45,219 nucleotides of DNA from a bacterium (GCA_013202285.1 JABMRV010000113.1:1-45219); one strand, 5' to 3'; counted from the first letter of the stretch, positions 16,501-26,398 are shown. Notes: generated from the sequence alone by a model not told the origin. Numbers and translations are program-made.

Positions 16501-19500
16501 ATGCCTTCTCCGGTGAGGAAGATATCGGGGCAAGAGTTTATTCTCTTGATCGGACTTCTGACATCGACTCTGTTGATGCTGCATGTCGGTCAAGCAGACG
16601 GTTCCATCCGTTTCAGCAGAAGCTATGCGACTGAACGGATGATCGATCCAACCCGTTTTGCCCCCAAATATGGAATGTCAAGCGTCCTCTGGGACAGTTC
16701 ACAAGCCGATACGACCATGCCTGAGGGGCTCGATACCCTTGCTGTTCCTCAGGACTCCACCCTGATCGGTGAAATCTCCCCACCAGATTCAGGTATTCAA
16801 CCTGCTGATTCCTCTCTCCCTGCCGTAAAAGAAATCCCCCTCGTAGGGGTTGAAGATCTTCAACCCCTACAAATTGGAGAAGAAGGAAAAACTCCCGAAA
16901 CGGGGAGCGCCGATATTCCTGTCGATGAATCTACAGATCAATCGACCGCTGACGGATTTCCGGGCGATGAACTTGAACCGTTTGAACGAGAAGAAAGCAA
17001 AGATGAGGAAGACCTTCCTTACCATCCAACCCTGATCTACCTGATTGACATTCCCCTTGAAGTTGAGGCAGAACTTGACACAACCACCGATTACGTTATC
17101 CTGAGCAAGCGGTTGAACGGTGTGGAGATGCCGACTACCGGCGCTCTCAGCAAAGACGTTTACCTCGAGCGATCCCTCAGAATGGCAGACCATGAGTCCT
17201 GGCGACAGTCGGTACTGCGAAAACTGCCGAGCAAAACGGAATCGAAAGGTGGTGGTTTGGTCATCGAGTTACCTATCATAAGATCGGAGCGTGCACAGAG
17301 GATATTTGGCGGTCAGAACATTGGATTGTCGGTTTCGGGTCATATAGAAGTGTCGGGTGACCTTGGAGTGGTGCAGACAGAGGAACTGCAGCAGGACAAT
17401 CCCAACCCAACTAACTACCAGTTTAATGTTAATCAGACCCAGTCATTCGTCATCAAGGGGAAGGTGGGTGAGAAGGTTGATGTGGACATCTCGCAGGATT
17501 CGGAAAGGATGTTCGACTTCGAGAACAACCTCTCAATCCGATATACCGGCGATGAAGATGAGATTCTGAAATCGTTGGAGGCGGGGAACATATCGCTCTC
17601 TCTCGGCGGCGCCAGCCTGGTTTCAAGTTCATCCAAACATAAGGGATTGTTCGGTTTCAAGACGGAGTCTCAATTCGGCGCGCTGAGGTTGACGACTGTT
17701 GCCAGCCTTGAGAAAGGGAAAAAGAACCAGTTGACCAAGGAGGGAGGCGCACAGTCCAGCGGCAGGAAGACCATCCCGCCTTATGATTACATACAAAATC
17801 GATACTTTTTCCTCCCTGGATCCGCTGTTATTGACACCCTTATTGCTGAGAACGATACCACCATTTATCATTGGAGAGATTACTATCGTAATCATTACAA
17901 AGAACGCGACAACTACCTCAATCCCTTTGCAGTTCCCCTGGATTCACAGATTGTTAAAATCGAGGTTTACCGTTCACCACCACTCACAAAGGATGTCGCC
18001 AGTTTCTATGGCTGGGCGCTTTATGATCTCAGGGACAGCACCATTGTTTCGGATCCGGACAGCATCAGACCACAAGAGCATCAGGATGGCACTTTCGAAC
18101 CGCTTCGCCAAGGATCAGATTATGAATACAATTCGCTCACAGGATATATCAGACTAAATACAACAGTTGACAATGCGATCCTCGCCGTGGCTTATAGCAT
18201 CCAGGCACTTAATTCCGATAGCATTCCTTGTACGTTCGGTCAACTGGAACCGTCGAACAGGGATACAAACTACTTCAAACTGCTGAAGCCCAAGAGTCCC
18301 CAGCCAACCGATTCTACCTGGAACCTGATGTGGCGTAACGTTTACTCGCTCAAAGGTACGAATCTATCGCGCGAAGGTTTTGAAGGACGGATAACATACC
18401 AGTCGGATGAGGATGAACAGCGTCAGGATACAGGACCGTACAAAGGTGAAGTTAAGACATTCATCGAGATATTCGGGCTCGATCATTTCGGCGCACAAGC
18501 AGGGCAGAACAGTCCCGATGGCAATATCGATGAAGCTTTCATTAATTGGGAACGAGGTGAATTGACTTTTCCCGATCTGAAACCGTTTGCACCCGAGGGG
18601 TGGTCGAAGGGTGGTCAACCGCAGAAGACGGAACTCGATTCCACGCAACTAATAAAGCATGCAGACATGTACACTAAAACCGGACGTGAACGGAGCCGGA
18701 CGGTCAGCGACTATCAGATTGAGGTTGAGTTCACCAGCATCAGCACTACTACATCGCTGGGGATTGGAGTTCTCGAGGGGTCGGTGGAGGTCTATCTTAA
18801 TGGGCAGCAATTGGCTGAAGGGATTGATTTCACTGTCGATTACATATCAGGTGAACTGACCATCCTCCGCAGTGCGGCGTTCACCGAGAATGCCGATATT
18901 GAGATCAAGTACGAAACTGCCCAACTATTCCAGCTCGATACAAAAACGCTGCTTGGTCTGCGTGCGGAGTACGAATTATGGGATGGTTCAAGTATCGGCG
19001 CAACAATGCTGCATTTGAACCAGAAGACACTCGACCGCCGAGTACGTGTCGGAGGGGAACCCATTCGAAATTCGATCTGGGGGCTTGACGCAAATATGAA
19101 TTTCAAGCCATTTTTCCTCACCAGCGCGATGGACTGGCTGCCGTTGATAGAAACAGATGAACCATCCACATTTTCAATCAAAGCAGAGGTTGCACAGGTG
19201 TTCCCTGACCCCAACAATCTTAATTCACCATCCACAGGAGATTACAACGGTGTGGCGTACATAGACGATTTCGAGTCCATCAAAAGGATTACGCCGCTTG
19301 GTATCAACCGCAAGCAGTGGTCGGCGGCGAGCTTCCCGGAGTATGACGGCAGGGGAGATGCTTTGTGGAAAAAGCGCCGCGGTAGAATGATCTGGTTCAA
19401 TCCCTGGCAACAGATAGATATTACCGAAATCTGGCCCGACAAGGAGGTTCAGGCGCAGGCGTCGAAAATACCGGTGATGGAAATCCAGTTCAAGCCCTGG

Positions 19501-22500
19501 TGGAATGATTGGGACCTTGATAATCAGCTTGCCGCTGCAGCCGCGGACAGCGCCGATGCTGAGGAACCCGAACAGTACTGGGGTGGAGTTATCCGTTATC
19601 TCGGTTCAGGTTATGCAGATCAAACAGAAGCGAAGTTCCTCGAAATATGGCTCAATCTTAAAAGCAATGTCGGTAATGAAAACGTGATGTACATCGACCT
19701 GGGAAGAATTTCCGAGGATGCCATCCCAAACAACCTGCTGAACACGGAAGATCGTCCTCAACCGGGAAGAACGGTTGGAAACGGCATCCTTACCAGGGAT
19801 GAAGATACCGGTATAGATCTAATAGATGCTGATGACCCTGCCGACATGATCGACGTCAACGGTGACGGTAGAAACCCGCCACAGTTGCTTCCATCCTACG
19901 ATGAATGGCAGTATGATGCGAGTCGAAGTAAAAGGAGTGATTACTCCCATATAAACGGCACAGAGGGTAACATCGAGGATGAAGGAGGACGCTATCCCGA
20001 TACGGAAGACTTGAACAACGATACAAACATAGATCGCGCCAACGATTTCTACCGCTACAAGATCGATCTGTCTGAAGGCAACGGTAATCGTTACATCGTC
20101 ATGGATAATCCCAATGGCTGGCGACTCTACCGGATTCCGCTCAAGGACATGCTGGAAGTAGGGAGTCCTTCGATGGCTTCTCTTGAATATGCGCGTATTT
20201 GGCTGACCGGTTTTGAGCGACCCGTTCGACTGCAGATCGCCCAGATTGACATAGTCGGTAACGAATGGCGCGAAGTGGAAGTGTCCGATGACCGCGGAGG
20301 CATGATGGATCCGGTGAGTGTATCGGTTGTCAATACAGATGATAATCCGGAATACTCTCCGCCGCCGGGAGTTTCGGGTGAACTCGATCCGATCACCAAC
20401 TTGAGATCGAGAGAGCAGTCATTGATGTTAAAGATAAATCGTTTGCGCGGGAGTGAAACATGCGAGGTGATAAAACAGTTGTCCCATCACCAGAAGATGG
20501 ATTTGTCTGAGTATCGCCGGATGAAGATGTTTGTGTATCTGGATGATCAAGGTCGTGACTGCGACCTCGAGATGTCGCTGCGATTCGGTTATGATTCAGA
20601 TAAAAGGTATTATGAATACTCGCGGCGACTCAACCCTGGTTGGGAAGGCAACGAGGTGATTATCGATTTTGATCGTCTCACTTCGCTGAATTTCCTCCGT
20701 CAGCAGGATTCACTGCGTAATTACGATATTCTTCCCGATGGTGCTATAATAAGAGTGGTCGGTAATCCGTCACTGCGCGACATTCGTTTCTTCTCACTGG
20801 GGATCAAGAATCATGGACATGATATATACGAGCAGGACGAGGTGGGAGTATGGTTCGATGAGTTGAGACTTTCCGACATTCATGACGACCCCGGGTGGGC
20901 AGCCAAGGGGTCTGTTGATTTGAAGGTCGCCCGGGATCTGATGACCTTTCATGCCGATCTCAGCCAAACTCAGGCGGATTTTCGCGGTGTAGATATGAGA
21001 GTCGGTAAAAACAAGGATTACCTCACCGGGAGGGTAAGCGCCTCGTTCAAATTAGATGCACTGTTCAACCCGCAGTGGAATCTTAATCTGCCTTTAACGA
21101 TGAACTTCAGCCAGGGGATCGATGTTCCCAAGTACCAGACCGACAGCGATGTTCTGCTGTCGGCTATGACCGATGAGAGAATCGATATCTGGTCGATTTT
21201 CATGGATAATCTGAAATCAAACGACCGTTACAGTTATAATCCCAAGTACCAGAAACCTATCGATGCACAGATTAACACAGAGAAGAAATACTCTTACGGC
21301 TTCAGCGCATCAAAGAGGAAATTCTCCGATAATCCCTGGACAAAATACACTGTCGAACGCATCCGGTTGAGCAGGCTCAGCCTGAACAAACGTTATGTTA
21401 CCAGCTCGAGTTACATGTACAGCAAGGATAGGGATCTCAAGGGCGACCTGAGCTATGATCTCTCTTTCGAGAAACCTCTTGAACTGAACTGGCTTGCATG
21501 GACGGAAAACCTGCCGCTGCTTGGAAGGGTGTCGGAGAGTACCTTCAAACCGCTTCCCACCAGTTTCGGAACCAGTGTCGGTGCAACAGAGTCGATGGAA
21601 CGCTATGTGAAATGGAATAAGCCCGATACCGAGGAGGAGAATTACGGTCTTGCCACAGACCGTTCCTTCAACATCTCCTTCAAACCAATAGCAATATTGT
21701 CGATAGATTTCGATCAGACGGTCAGGGCTGATCGAGTGCGTCTGCAGGCTCAGCGTGATACCATCGCCTTGGAAATAGCCAGATTTGAAGTTGACAGGAC
21801 TCCTTACTGGGATGGGGGAATACTGGTTGACACTACAGGATGGGAGGAGGCATTAGAAGCCGAGAAGAGAGGTGTTCAGGATAAGATGTTCTGGAAACTG
21901 TTCGGTACGCATTTTATCGATCACAGCTTCAATCAGAATTTCTCATTCAATCTGACACCGTCTTTTGTAAGCTGGTTATCGACGAGCGCCAGTTACACCC
22001 CGCGCTACAACTGGAGCTGGAGCCGGAATTACGATCCAGGCGGAAGAAGGGTTGAAGTCGGTAGCGGATTTGGTACAAACGTCATATTAAAATTACCCCA
22101 GATAGTTCGTTTATGGGTTGACAAGAAATCGGGCAAACCAGGCGATGCCAGTGGCGGGGATATGACACCATGGGAAGATGAATTTCCGGGTCTGGAAGAA
22201 CTGGATAAGGATAAGAGCGATATTGGGGGGAAATTCCCTCCCGGCAGCAATAAGAAGCCACCGCCCTGGATCGATGAGTTCGATTACAAGGGGAGGGCAG
22301 ACATCCCTGTTGGCGATGATGCTTCCGGCGAGAGTAAAGACAAATTTCCGGAGGGGGAGGACATTCCTGCCCGACAGGAAGAAACATCCGATGAAGAAGA
22401 GAGTAAGACGGATTTCGCTGAGACTGCCGAACCCGACAGCCTTGAAATGGAGGAGGAGAAACCGTCGCGTAAACAAGATCCCCTGCTGCTCCTGCGAGGT

Positions 22501-23490
22501 CTGTTAACTCGTCTGAGTGACATTAGCTGGCGCTATGACCAGAACAACAGATATTTGAATCCCGCGATTGAATTAGGGCAGGCGAATTGGAAATACCGAC
22601 TGGGTTTAACGCGTGACCCGGGTCTGAAAAATGTTGAGGGTTTTGCCTATACCAACAACTTCTCGCGTAACGACCAGCACACTTTTAGCACCAGGTTGGA
22701 TTTTAGCAAGAATATAACGATTAACCAGCTCCGTTATGAGTATGGCTGGATTCATTCAATAAATGAATCCGCGGGTCTTCTGAGCGAATCGGGAAGTTAT
22801 TCCAGAACCGTTTGGCAGTATTTCGATTCGGACGGCAGGTCTATAAAGACCTTTCCGGCATTGAACTGGTCGGTACGATGGTCGGGATGGGAAACATTAC
22901 CTTTGCTGGAGAAGATTACCACATCGGTCTCGCTGGATAACTCTTTCAGTGGCAGCGCTCGTGAAAGCTGGAACAAAACTGCGAACGATGCTGAAAGGGT
23001 AACCCAGAGTATCGAATACGAGAAGAGCTTCCAACCATTGATAGGAGTTAACTTCATCTGGTTGTGGAACGTGAATACTGATGTTAATTACAACCTTAAC
23101 CAGAGTGTAAGCGATCAGACCCTTGGAAATAGGAAGACAAGGAGTCTAACGAAAGAGTTCAGACTAAGCGCCAGATACAATTCACGCAAGGGCTTCCGTA
23201 TTCCAATACCTGTCTGGCCCTTCAAAAACCGCCGCTTCAAAAACAATACGACCTTCTCTGTAGTATATAATAATCGAACCAGTAAATCTGAGAGTTCTGT
23301 GGACAACTCCAAGTTTGACCTTGATCGTGAAGATTCGTCCTGGTCGTTCAGACCTTCGATCGATTACCAGTTCTCAAATACGGTTTCAGGCAGTTTCTTC
23401 TATGAATACGCCGTTCAGAGGTCGGTACTAACGGGTAAGACCTTTTCACAGGACTTCGGGTTCAGGGTCAATATATCGATACGTGGGTGA
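16501..23490 (+). CDS. sprA: T9SS outer-membrane translocon SprA/Sov
   Basis: SprA is the ~36-strand beta-barrel through which T9SS cargo crosses the outer membrane. The 2329-aa length is in the family range. After a signal segment (~12-33), residues ~35-180 are acidic, low-complexity linker. Family-like sequence begins near 270 with FGGQNIGLSVSGHIEVSG, and continues with KVGEKVDVDISQDSERMFDFENN, LEAGNISLSL and AYIDDFESIK (~920). The C-terminal half has the alternating aromatic pattern of barrel strands and ends YEYAVQRSVLTGK...DFGFRVNISIRG. A ~125-aa acidic insertion (~1870-1994) interrupts the last barrel portion. GAAGGG abuts the ATG, so the GTG four codons on is an alternative start. A 28-bp palindrome lies within the N-terminal linker. 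Other T9SS genes (porV, gldKLMN) are not in the window. Confidence 0.93.
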   Translation: MPSPVRKISGQEFILLIGLLTSTLLMLHVGQADGSIRFSRSYATERMIDPTRFAPKYGMSSVLWDSSQADTTMPEGLDTLAVPQDSTLIGEISPPDSGIQPADSSLPAVKEIPLVGVEDLQPLQIGEEGKTPETGSADIPVDESTDQSTADGFPGDELEPFEREESKDEEDLPYHPTLIYLIDIPLEVEAELDTTTDYVILSKRLNGVEMPTTGALSKDVYLERSLRMADHESWRQSVLRKLPSKTESKGGGLVIELPIIRSERAQRIFGGQNIGLSVSGHIEVSGDLGVVQTEELQQDNPNPTNYQFNVNQTQSFVIKGKVGEKVDVDISQDSERMFDFENNLSIRYTGDEDEILKSLEAGNISLSLGGASLVSSSSKHKGLFGFKTESQFGALRLTTVASLEKGKKNQLTKEGGAQSSGRKTIPPYDYIQNRYFFLPGSAVIDTLIAENDTTIYHWRDYYRNHYKERDNYLNPFAVPLDSQIVKIEVYRSPPLTKDVASFYGWALYDLRDSTIVSDPDSIRPQEHQDGTFEPLRQGSDYEYNSLTGYIRLNTTVDNAILAVAYSIQALNSDSIPCTFGQLEPSNRDTNYFKLLKPKSPQPTDSTWNLMWRNVYSLKGTNLSREGFEGRITYQSDEDEQRQDTGPYKGEVKTFIEIFGLDHFGAQAGQNSPDGNIDEAFINWERGELTFPDLKPFAPEGWSKGGQPQKTELDSTQLIKHADMYTKTGRERSRTVSDYQIEVEFTSISTTTSLGIGVLEGSVEVYLNGQQLAEGIDFTVDYISGELTILRSAAFTENADIEIKYETAQLFQLDTKTLLGLRAEYELWDGSSIGATMLHLNQKTLDRRVRVGGEPIRNSIWGLDANMNFKPFFLTSAMDWLPLIETDEPSTFSIKAEVAQVFPDPNNLNSPSTGDYNGVAYIDDFESIKRITPLGINRKQWSAASFPEYDGRGDALWKKRRGRMIWFNPWQQIDITEIWPDKEVQAQASKIPVMEIQFKPWWNDWDLDNQLAAAAADSADAEEPEQYWGGVIRYLGSGYADQTEAKFLEIWLNLKSNVGNENVMYIDLGRISEDAIPNNLLNTEDRPQPGRTVGNGILTRDEDTGIDLIDADDPADMIDVNGDGRNPPQLLPSYDEWQYDASRSKRSDYSHINGTEGNIEDEGGRYPDTEDLNNDTNIDRANDFYRYKIDLSEGNGNRYIVMDNPNGWRLYRIPLKDMLEVGSPSMASLEYARIWLTGFERPVRLQIAQIDIVGNEWREVEVSDDRGGMMDPVSVSVVNTDDNPEYSPPPGVSGELDPITNLRSREQSLMLKINRLRGSETCEVIKQLSHHQKMDLSEYRRMKMFVYLDDQGRDCDLEMSLRFGYDSDKRYYEYSRRLNPGWEGNEVIIDFDRLTSLNFLRQQDSLRNYDILPDGAIIRVVGNPSLRDIRFFSLGIKNHGHDIYEQDEVGVWFDELRLSDIHDDPGWAAKGSVDLKVARDLMTFHADLSQTQADFRGVDMRVGKNKDYLTGRVSASFKLDALFNPQWNLNLPLTMNFSQGIDVPKYQTDSDVLLSAMTDERIDIWSIFMDNLKSNDRYSYNPKYQKPIDAQINTEKKYSYGFSASKRKFSDNPWTKYTVERIRLSRLSLNKRYVTSSSYMYSKDRDLKGDLSYDLSFEKPLELNWLAWTENLPLLGRVSESTFKPLPTSFGTSVGATESMERYVKWNKPDTEEENYGLATDRSFNISFKPIAILSIDFDQTVRADRVRLQAQRDTIALEIARFEVDRTPYWDGGILVDTTGWEEALEAEKRGVQDKMFWKLFGTHFIDHSFNQNFSFNLTPSFVSWLSTSASYTPRYNWSWSRNYDPGGRRVEVGSGFGTNVILKLPQIVRLWVDKKSGKPGDASGGDMTPWEDEFPGLEELDKDKSDIGGKFPPGSNKKPPPWIDEFDYKGRADIPVGDDASGESKDKFPEGEDIPARQEETSDEEESKTDFAETAEPDSLEMEEEKPSRKQDPLLLLRGLLTRLSDISWRYDQNNRYLNPAIELGQANWKYRLGLTRDPGLKNVEGFAYTNNFSRNDQHTFSTRLDFSKNITINQLRYEYGWIHSINESAGLLSESGSYSRTVWQYFDSDGRSIKTFPALNWSVRWSGWETLPLLEKITTSVSLDNSFSGSARESWNKTANDAERVTQSIEYEKSFQPLIGVNFIWLWNVNTDVNYNLNQSVSDQTLGNRKTRSLTKEFRLSARYNSRKGFRIPIPVWPFKNRRFKNNTTFSVVYNNRTSKSESSVDNSKFDLDREDSSWSFRPSIDYQFSNTVSGSFFYEYAVQRSVLTGKTFSQDFGFRVNISIRG
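16843..16870. repeat. 28-bp perfect palindrome inside sprA
   Basis: GTAGGGGTTGAAGA followed immediately by its exact reverse complement lies in the coding region for the N-terminal linker (VGVEDLQPLQ). It is perfect over 28 bp with no loop. The linker is probably tolerant of insertion, and the reading frame is intact. It looks like an in-frame palindromic element. Confidence 0.85.
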
Positions 23491-23583
23491 TAGCGGCAGT
23501 CTATTCCTGTTTTTAGACTTATTAACGATGTATATTACTACCGTTCGGTTTTATTTAGCTAATCAGGGTTTTCTAATCTTGGA

Positions 23584-23603
23584 GGGCGGGCTTTAGCCCG
23601 CCC
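23584..23603. repeat. GC-rich hairpin repeat downstream of sprA
   Basis: GGGCGGGCT and AGCCCGCCC pair perfectly over 9 bp around TT. It is the first of three similar units between sprA and the FabH gene. No T-run follows, so terminator function for sprA is doubtful. Confidence 0.7.
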
Positions 23604-23624
23604 CAATGGACTTACCATGAAAGC

Positions 23625-23710
23625 TGGCGGACTGAAGCCACCCCCCATGCGTTAGTTAATCCTTAAAAGCGGACGGACTGAAGTCCGCCCTCCATGTGTC
23701 AGCTAATCCT
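23625..23710. repeat. Two tandem ~47-bp hairpin units
   Basis: The unit GGCGGACTGAAG followed by a C-rich arm, CATG, and a T(C)AG(T/C)TAATCCTT tail occurs twice, from about 23625 and about 23672. In the second unit GGACGGACT and AGTCCGCCC (23671-23690) form a stem with one mismatch; in the first the stem has decayed to GAAGCCACC. Along with 23584-23603 they fill most of the 276-bp sprA-fabH gap, and no gene is seen there. Confidence 0.7.
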
Positions 23711-23766
23711 TTGATTTAGCAGTAATTTATTGAAATAAATTTTCAAACCCGGAGAAACAACGGTTA

Positions 23767-24804
23767 ATGCCGGAGAGAATTAAAATAGGTTATGTCGGAA
23801 TCGGACGTTTTCTTCCGGAGAAGGTACTGACTAACGAGCGGCTGGCACAGTTGGTCGATACCACAGATGAATGGATTAAGCAACGTACCGGCATCAACAC
23901 GAGACGGATCATGAGTTCTGACGAATCAGTCGCATCGATGGCTATCGCGGCTGCTGAAAATGCAATTGAGAACGCTGGAATAGATATAAAGGACATCAGT
24001 TGTATTCGTGTTGGCGTCAATACTCATTTGCGCTTCCCCAGTCTGGCGGCTATTGTCCAGAACGCTCTCAGAATTCCGAATGCGAGTGCATCGGATATTT
24101 CGGCAGGATGCTCAGGTTTTATCTTCGGTGTCGAGGAGGTATTCAACCGTTTGCACTTTGAATGGATGATGTTCGGGAGGAAGTCATATAGTTTGGTTAT
24201 CGGTGTAGATGGCATGTCGCTTATAACCGACTGGTCCGACCGTAAAACATGTGTTCTATTCGGAGATGCCGCAGGTGCGGTTATTATCGGTCCCGTTCAA
24301 TCGGGTGAGATTCTCGCAACCCATACGAGAACTCAAGGCGAGTATGCCGATCTGTTAAAGCTTGATGCGTTTCTCGAAGTACCTGCGGAGAATCATAAAG
24401 AGCTGACTTTTAAGAAGTTCTCCTTAATCGATTATCCCTTCCTGTCCATGGAAGGTCCCAAGGTGTTTGTGGTTGCCGTCAGATCGATGGTTTCAGAGAT
24501 TAAAACGGTATTGCTGAATTATAACAAGATCAACGGCACGGATCTAACGGAAAAAGACATCGAATACGTTTACCCTCATCAGGCTAACATGCGTATAATT
24601 TTAGCGATAGCTGATTCGCTGAAGATACCTCATGAACGTGTTTATTCGGACGGAGTAAAGAATTATGGGAACACATCTACCGCTTCCATACCTGTCGCTT
24701 ATGTTGACAAGTGGGGCATGAATCCTGATGCGCTGGTAATTGATGTTTCTTTCGGTTCGGGATTTGCATCGGGGGCGATTCTGCGAAAGACAGCATCAAA
24801 ATAA
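23767..24804 (+). CDS. 3-oxoacyl-ACP synthase III family protein (FabH-like)
   Basis: A KASIII-type condensing enzyme of 345 aa, slightly longer than typical FabH (~320). In the family it joins an acyl-CoA starter to malonyl-ACP to begin fatty-acid or related acyl-chain synthesis in the cytoplasm. The thiolase-fold catalytic triad is present: Cys115 in ISAGCSGF, His271 in YPHQANMR and Asn302 in KNYGNTSTAS. The N-terminus VGIGRFLPEKVLTNERLA and DTTDEWIKQRTGI are FabH hallmarks. It sits alone, 276 bp after sprA and 210 bp before the MATE gene, with no acyl carrier protein, fabD or fabG beside it. It could be the housekeeping FabH or a specialised starter synthase; I therefore give no firm gene symbol. 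Confidence 0.92.
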   Translation: MPERIKIGYVGIGRFLPEKVLTNERLAQLVDTTDEWIKQRTGINTRRIMSSDESVASMAIAAAENAIENAGIDIKDISCIRVGVNTHLRFPSLAAIVQNALRIPNASASDISAGCSGFIFGVEEVFNRLHFEWMMFGRKSYSLVIGVDGMSLITDWSDRKTCVLFGDAAGAVIIGPVQSGEILATHTRTQGEYADLLKLDAFLEVPAENHKELTFKKFSLIDYPFLSMEGPKVFVVAVRSMVSEIKTVLLNYNKINGTDLTEKDIEYVYPHQANMRIILAIADSLKIPHERVYSDGVKNYGNTSTASIPVAYVDKWGMNPDALVIDVSFGSGFASGAILRKTASK

Positions 24805-24809
24805 AAGAG

Positions 24810-24900
24810 TTCAAAATCCAAAATCCTCATAAAACCTGTCATTATTAATTCAAAATCCAAAATTTCCATAAAGCCTGTCATTACTAATCCAAAATCCACT
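24810..24900. repeat. 39-bp tandem direct repeat, ~2.3 copies
   Basis: TTCAAAATCCAAAATCCTCA begins a 39-bp unit ending in CCTGTCATTATTAA. It repeats from 24849 with a few changes, and a third partial copy starts at 24888. It begins 5 bp after the FabH gene stop. The minus-strand ORF reported here is simply this repeat translated. Confidence 0.8.
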
Positions 24901-24916
24901 CTTTCAACGTGATTCG

Positions 24917-24940
24917 CTGGCAGACACCATTGTCTGCCAG
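24917..24940. repeat. Perfect 10-bp stem hairpin
   Basis: CTGGCAGACA and TGTCTGCCAG pair around CCAT. With the next hairpin it occupies the region directly upstream of the MATE gene. The GC content and stem length match the other intergenic hairpins. Confidence 0.7.
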
Positions 24941-24948
24941 AAATGGAT

Positions 24949-24971
24949 GTGTCCGACGGGGCGTCTGACAC
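24949..24971. repeat. 10-bp stem hairpin with one mismatch
   Basis: GTGTCCGACG and CGTCTGACAC pair with one mismatch around GGG, about 44 bp before the MATE start. It may be in the MATE leader if transcription starts upstream. Confidence 0.6.
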
Positions 24972-25014
24972 CGGGAATATGTACACCAGAAACAACTGCG
25001 AGACCTCATAACTG

Positions 25015-26358
25015 ATGCGTTTATTGTTACGAAGAGACCTCTCCGGGGATGTATGGAAACTCGCTGGACCAATCGTTCTTGGCATGATTTCCCAGACGCT
25101 GATGAACGTGATCGACACGGCGATGGTGGGTCGTCTCGGAGCTGTTGCTCTGGCAGCGACTGGCTTGGGCGGGCTGTTGTCGTGGATGATTCTCGGTTCG
25201 CTGGGCGGTCTGAACATCGGTGTCCAGACGGTAACTGCGAGGCGATTCGGTGAAGGGAACAACCGGGAAGCAGGAAAAGTACTCGATAACGGGCTCCTGA
25301 TAGCTCTGATAATCGGCACTGTCTGCACTCTCTTTATCTCTCACGGAATGAGCGGTCTGTTTAGGATTTTCTCTGATGACCGCGCAGTGGTAGCCGCTGG
25401 AAGCGGATATATTTACTATCGACTTCTCAGCGGGCTGCCGTTCATGATTATCACCGCTCAGCGAGGCTTTTTCAACGGCATAAGCAGGACAAGGCTGCAT
25501 ATGCTGGTCGTACTGGTCAGCAATGTTCTCAATGTGATCCTGAATTACCTGCTGATTTTCGGTAAATTCGGTCTGCCCAGGATGGAAGCTCCCGGCGCAG
25601 GACTGGCAACTACACTTGCGAACGTCGTTGGCTGCCTCCTGTTTATTTATATATCAACGAGACAACACAGGCGCAAACTGTTCGGATATTATAATCCCTC
25701 CAATCTCGACTTGAATGTTTGCCGCGGAATAATCCGTCTGGCAGTACCGTCAGGGCTTCAGGTACTCCTTGCCATGACCGGTTATGCCGCTTTCAACGCC
25801 TTTATTGCCAGGATCGGCACGATTGAGCTTGCCACGACAAACGTCTGCATTACCGTCTGGTCGCTCGCTTTCCTTCCAGGAGCGGGATTGGGGATATCCG
25901 CAGCGAGTCTGATCGGTCAGAAGCTCGGTGAAGGATTACCGGACAGGGCTGAAGAATTCGGCTGGGAATCGGCTCGCCTGGGTATCCTGACAATGGGGGC
26001 AATCGGACTGATGTTCATTATCATACCCGAACAGATATTCCGTATATTCACCGATGATTCTGCAGTGATTGCAGCAGGCAGGATTCCGCTGAGGATACTG
26101 GGCTGCATACAGATATTCGATGCGACCGGCATGGTTCTCAGCCAGGCGCTGCAGGGCGCTGGCATGAACCGTTGGGTGCTGATGGCTGAGGTGGTCGTGA
26201 ACTGGGGCTTCTTCATCCCCGGTACATTTCTGGTGGTTTTCGTCTTTAAACTCGGTCTCAACGCCGCTTGGGCAGTACTCGCGGTGTACCTGATAATTTT
26301 CGGATTGGTGGTGACGATGAAGTTTGCAGGTGGGAAATGGAAAGAAGTGAAGGTGTGA
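25015..26358 (+). CDS. MATE family multidrug/cation efflux transporter
   Basis: An inner-membrane antiporter of 447 aa, the usual MATE length, with about 12 membrane helices in two six-helix halves. Half one opens with WKLAGPIVLGMISQTLMNVIDTAMVGRLG and half two with IIRLAVPSGLQVLLAMTGYAAFNAFIARIG, the repeated MATE signature. The GISRTRLHMLVVLVSNVLNVILNY and LSQALQGAGMNRWVL segments are family-typical. MATE proteins export drugs or metabolites using H+ or Na+ gradients; the substrate here cannot be predicted. The ATG at 25015 lies just after hairpin repeats, with only a weak ribosome site (GAGACC). It precedes the giant gene by 141 bp. NorM- or DinF-type subfamily placement was not possible by eye. 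Confidence 0.94.
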   Translation: MRLLLRRDLSGDVWKLAGPIVLGMISQTLMNVIDTAMVGRLGAVALAATGLGGLLSWMILGSLGGLNIGVQTVTARRFGEGNNREAGKVLDNGLLIALIIGTVCTLFISHGMSGLFRIFSDDRAVVAAGSGYIYYRLLSGLPFMIITAQRGFFNGISRTRLHMLVVLVSNVLNVILNYLLIFGKFGLPRMEAPGAGLATTLANVVGCLLFIYISTRQHRRKLFGYYNPSNLDLNVCRGIIRLAVPSGLQVLLAMTGYAAFNAFIARIGTIELATTNVCITVWSLAFLPGAGLGISAASLIGQKLGEGLPDRAEEFGWESARLGILTMGAIGLMFIIIPEQIFRIFTDDSAVIAAGRIPLRILGCIQIFDATGMVLSQALQGAGMNRWVLMAEVVVNWGFFIPGTFLVVFVFKLGLNAAWAVLAVYLIIFGLVVTMKFAGGKWKEVKV

Positions 26359-26398
26359 AAAATATAGAGAATTAATATTTCTCGTGTGATACAGATCA

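Noticed and set aside
23499-23516. Possible terminator after sprA
   Set aside because: AGTCTA/TAGACT stem is only 6 bp with a large loop, and the T-run is inside the loop rather than after the stem.
24810-24900. Possible CRISPR array
   Set aside because: Only 2.3 directly adjoining copies with no unique spacers and no cas genes; a plain tandem repeat.
24699-25328. Minus-strand ORF of 209 aa
   Set aside because: It overlaps the FabH end and the MATE start, and its middle is only the 39-bp tandem repeat translated.
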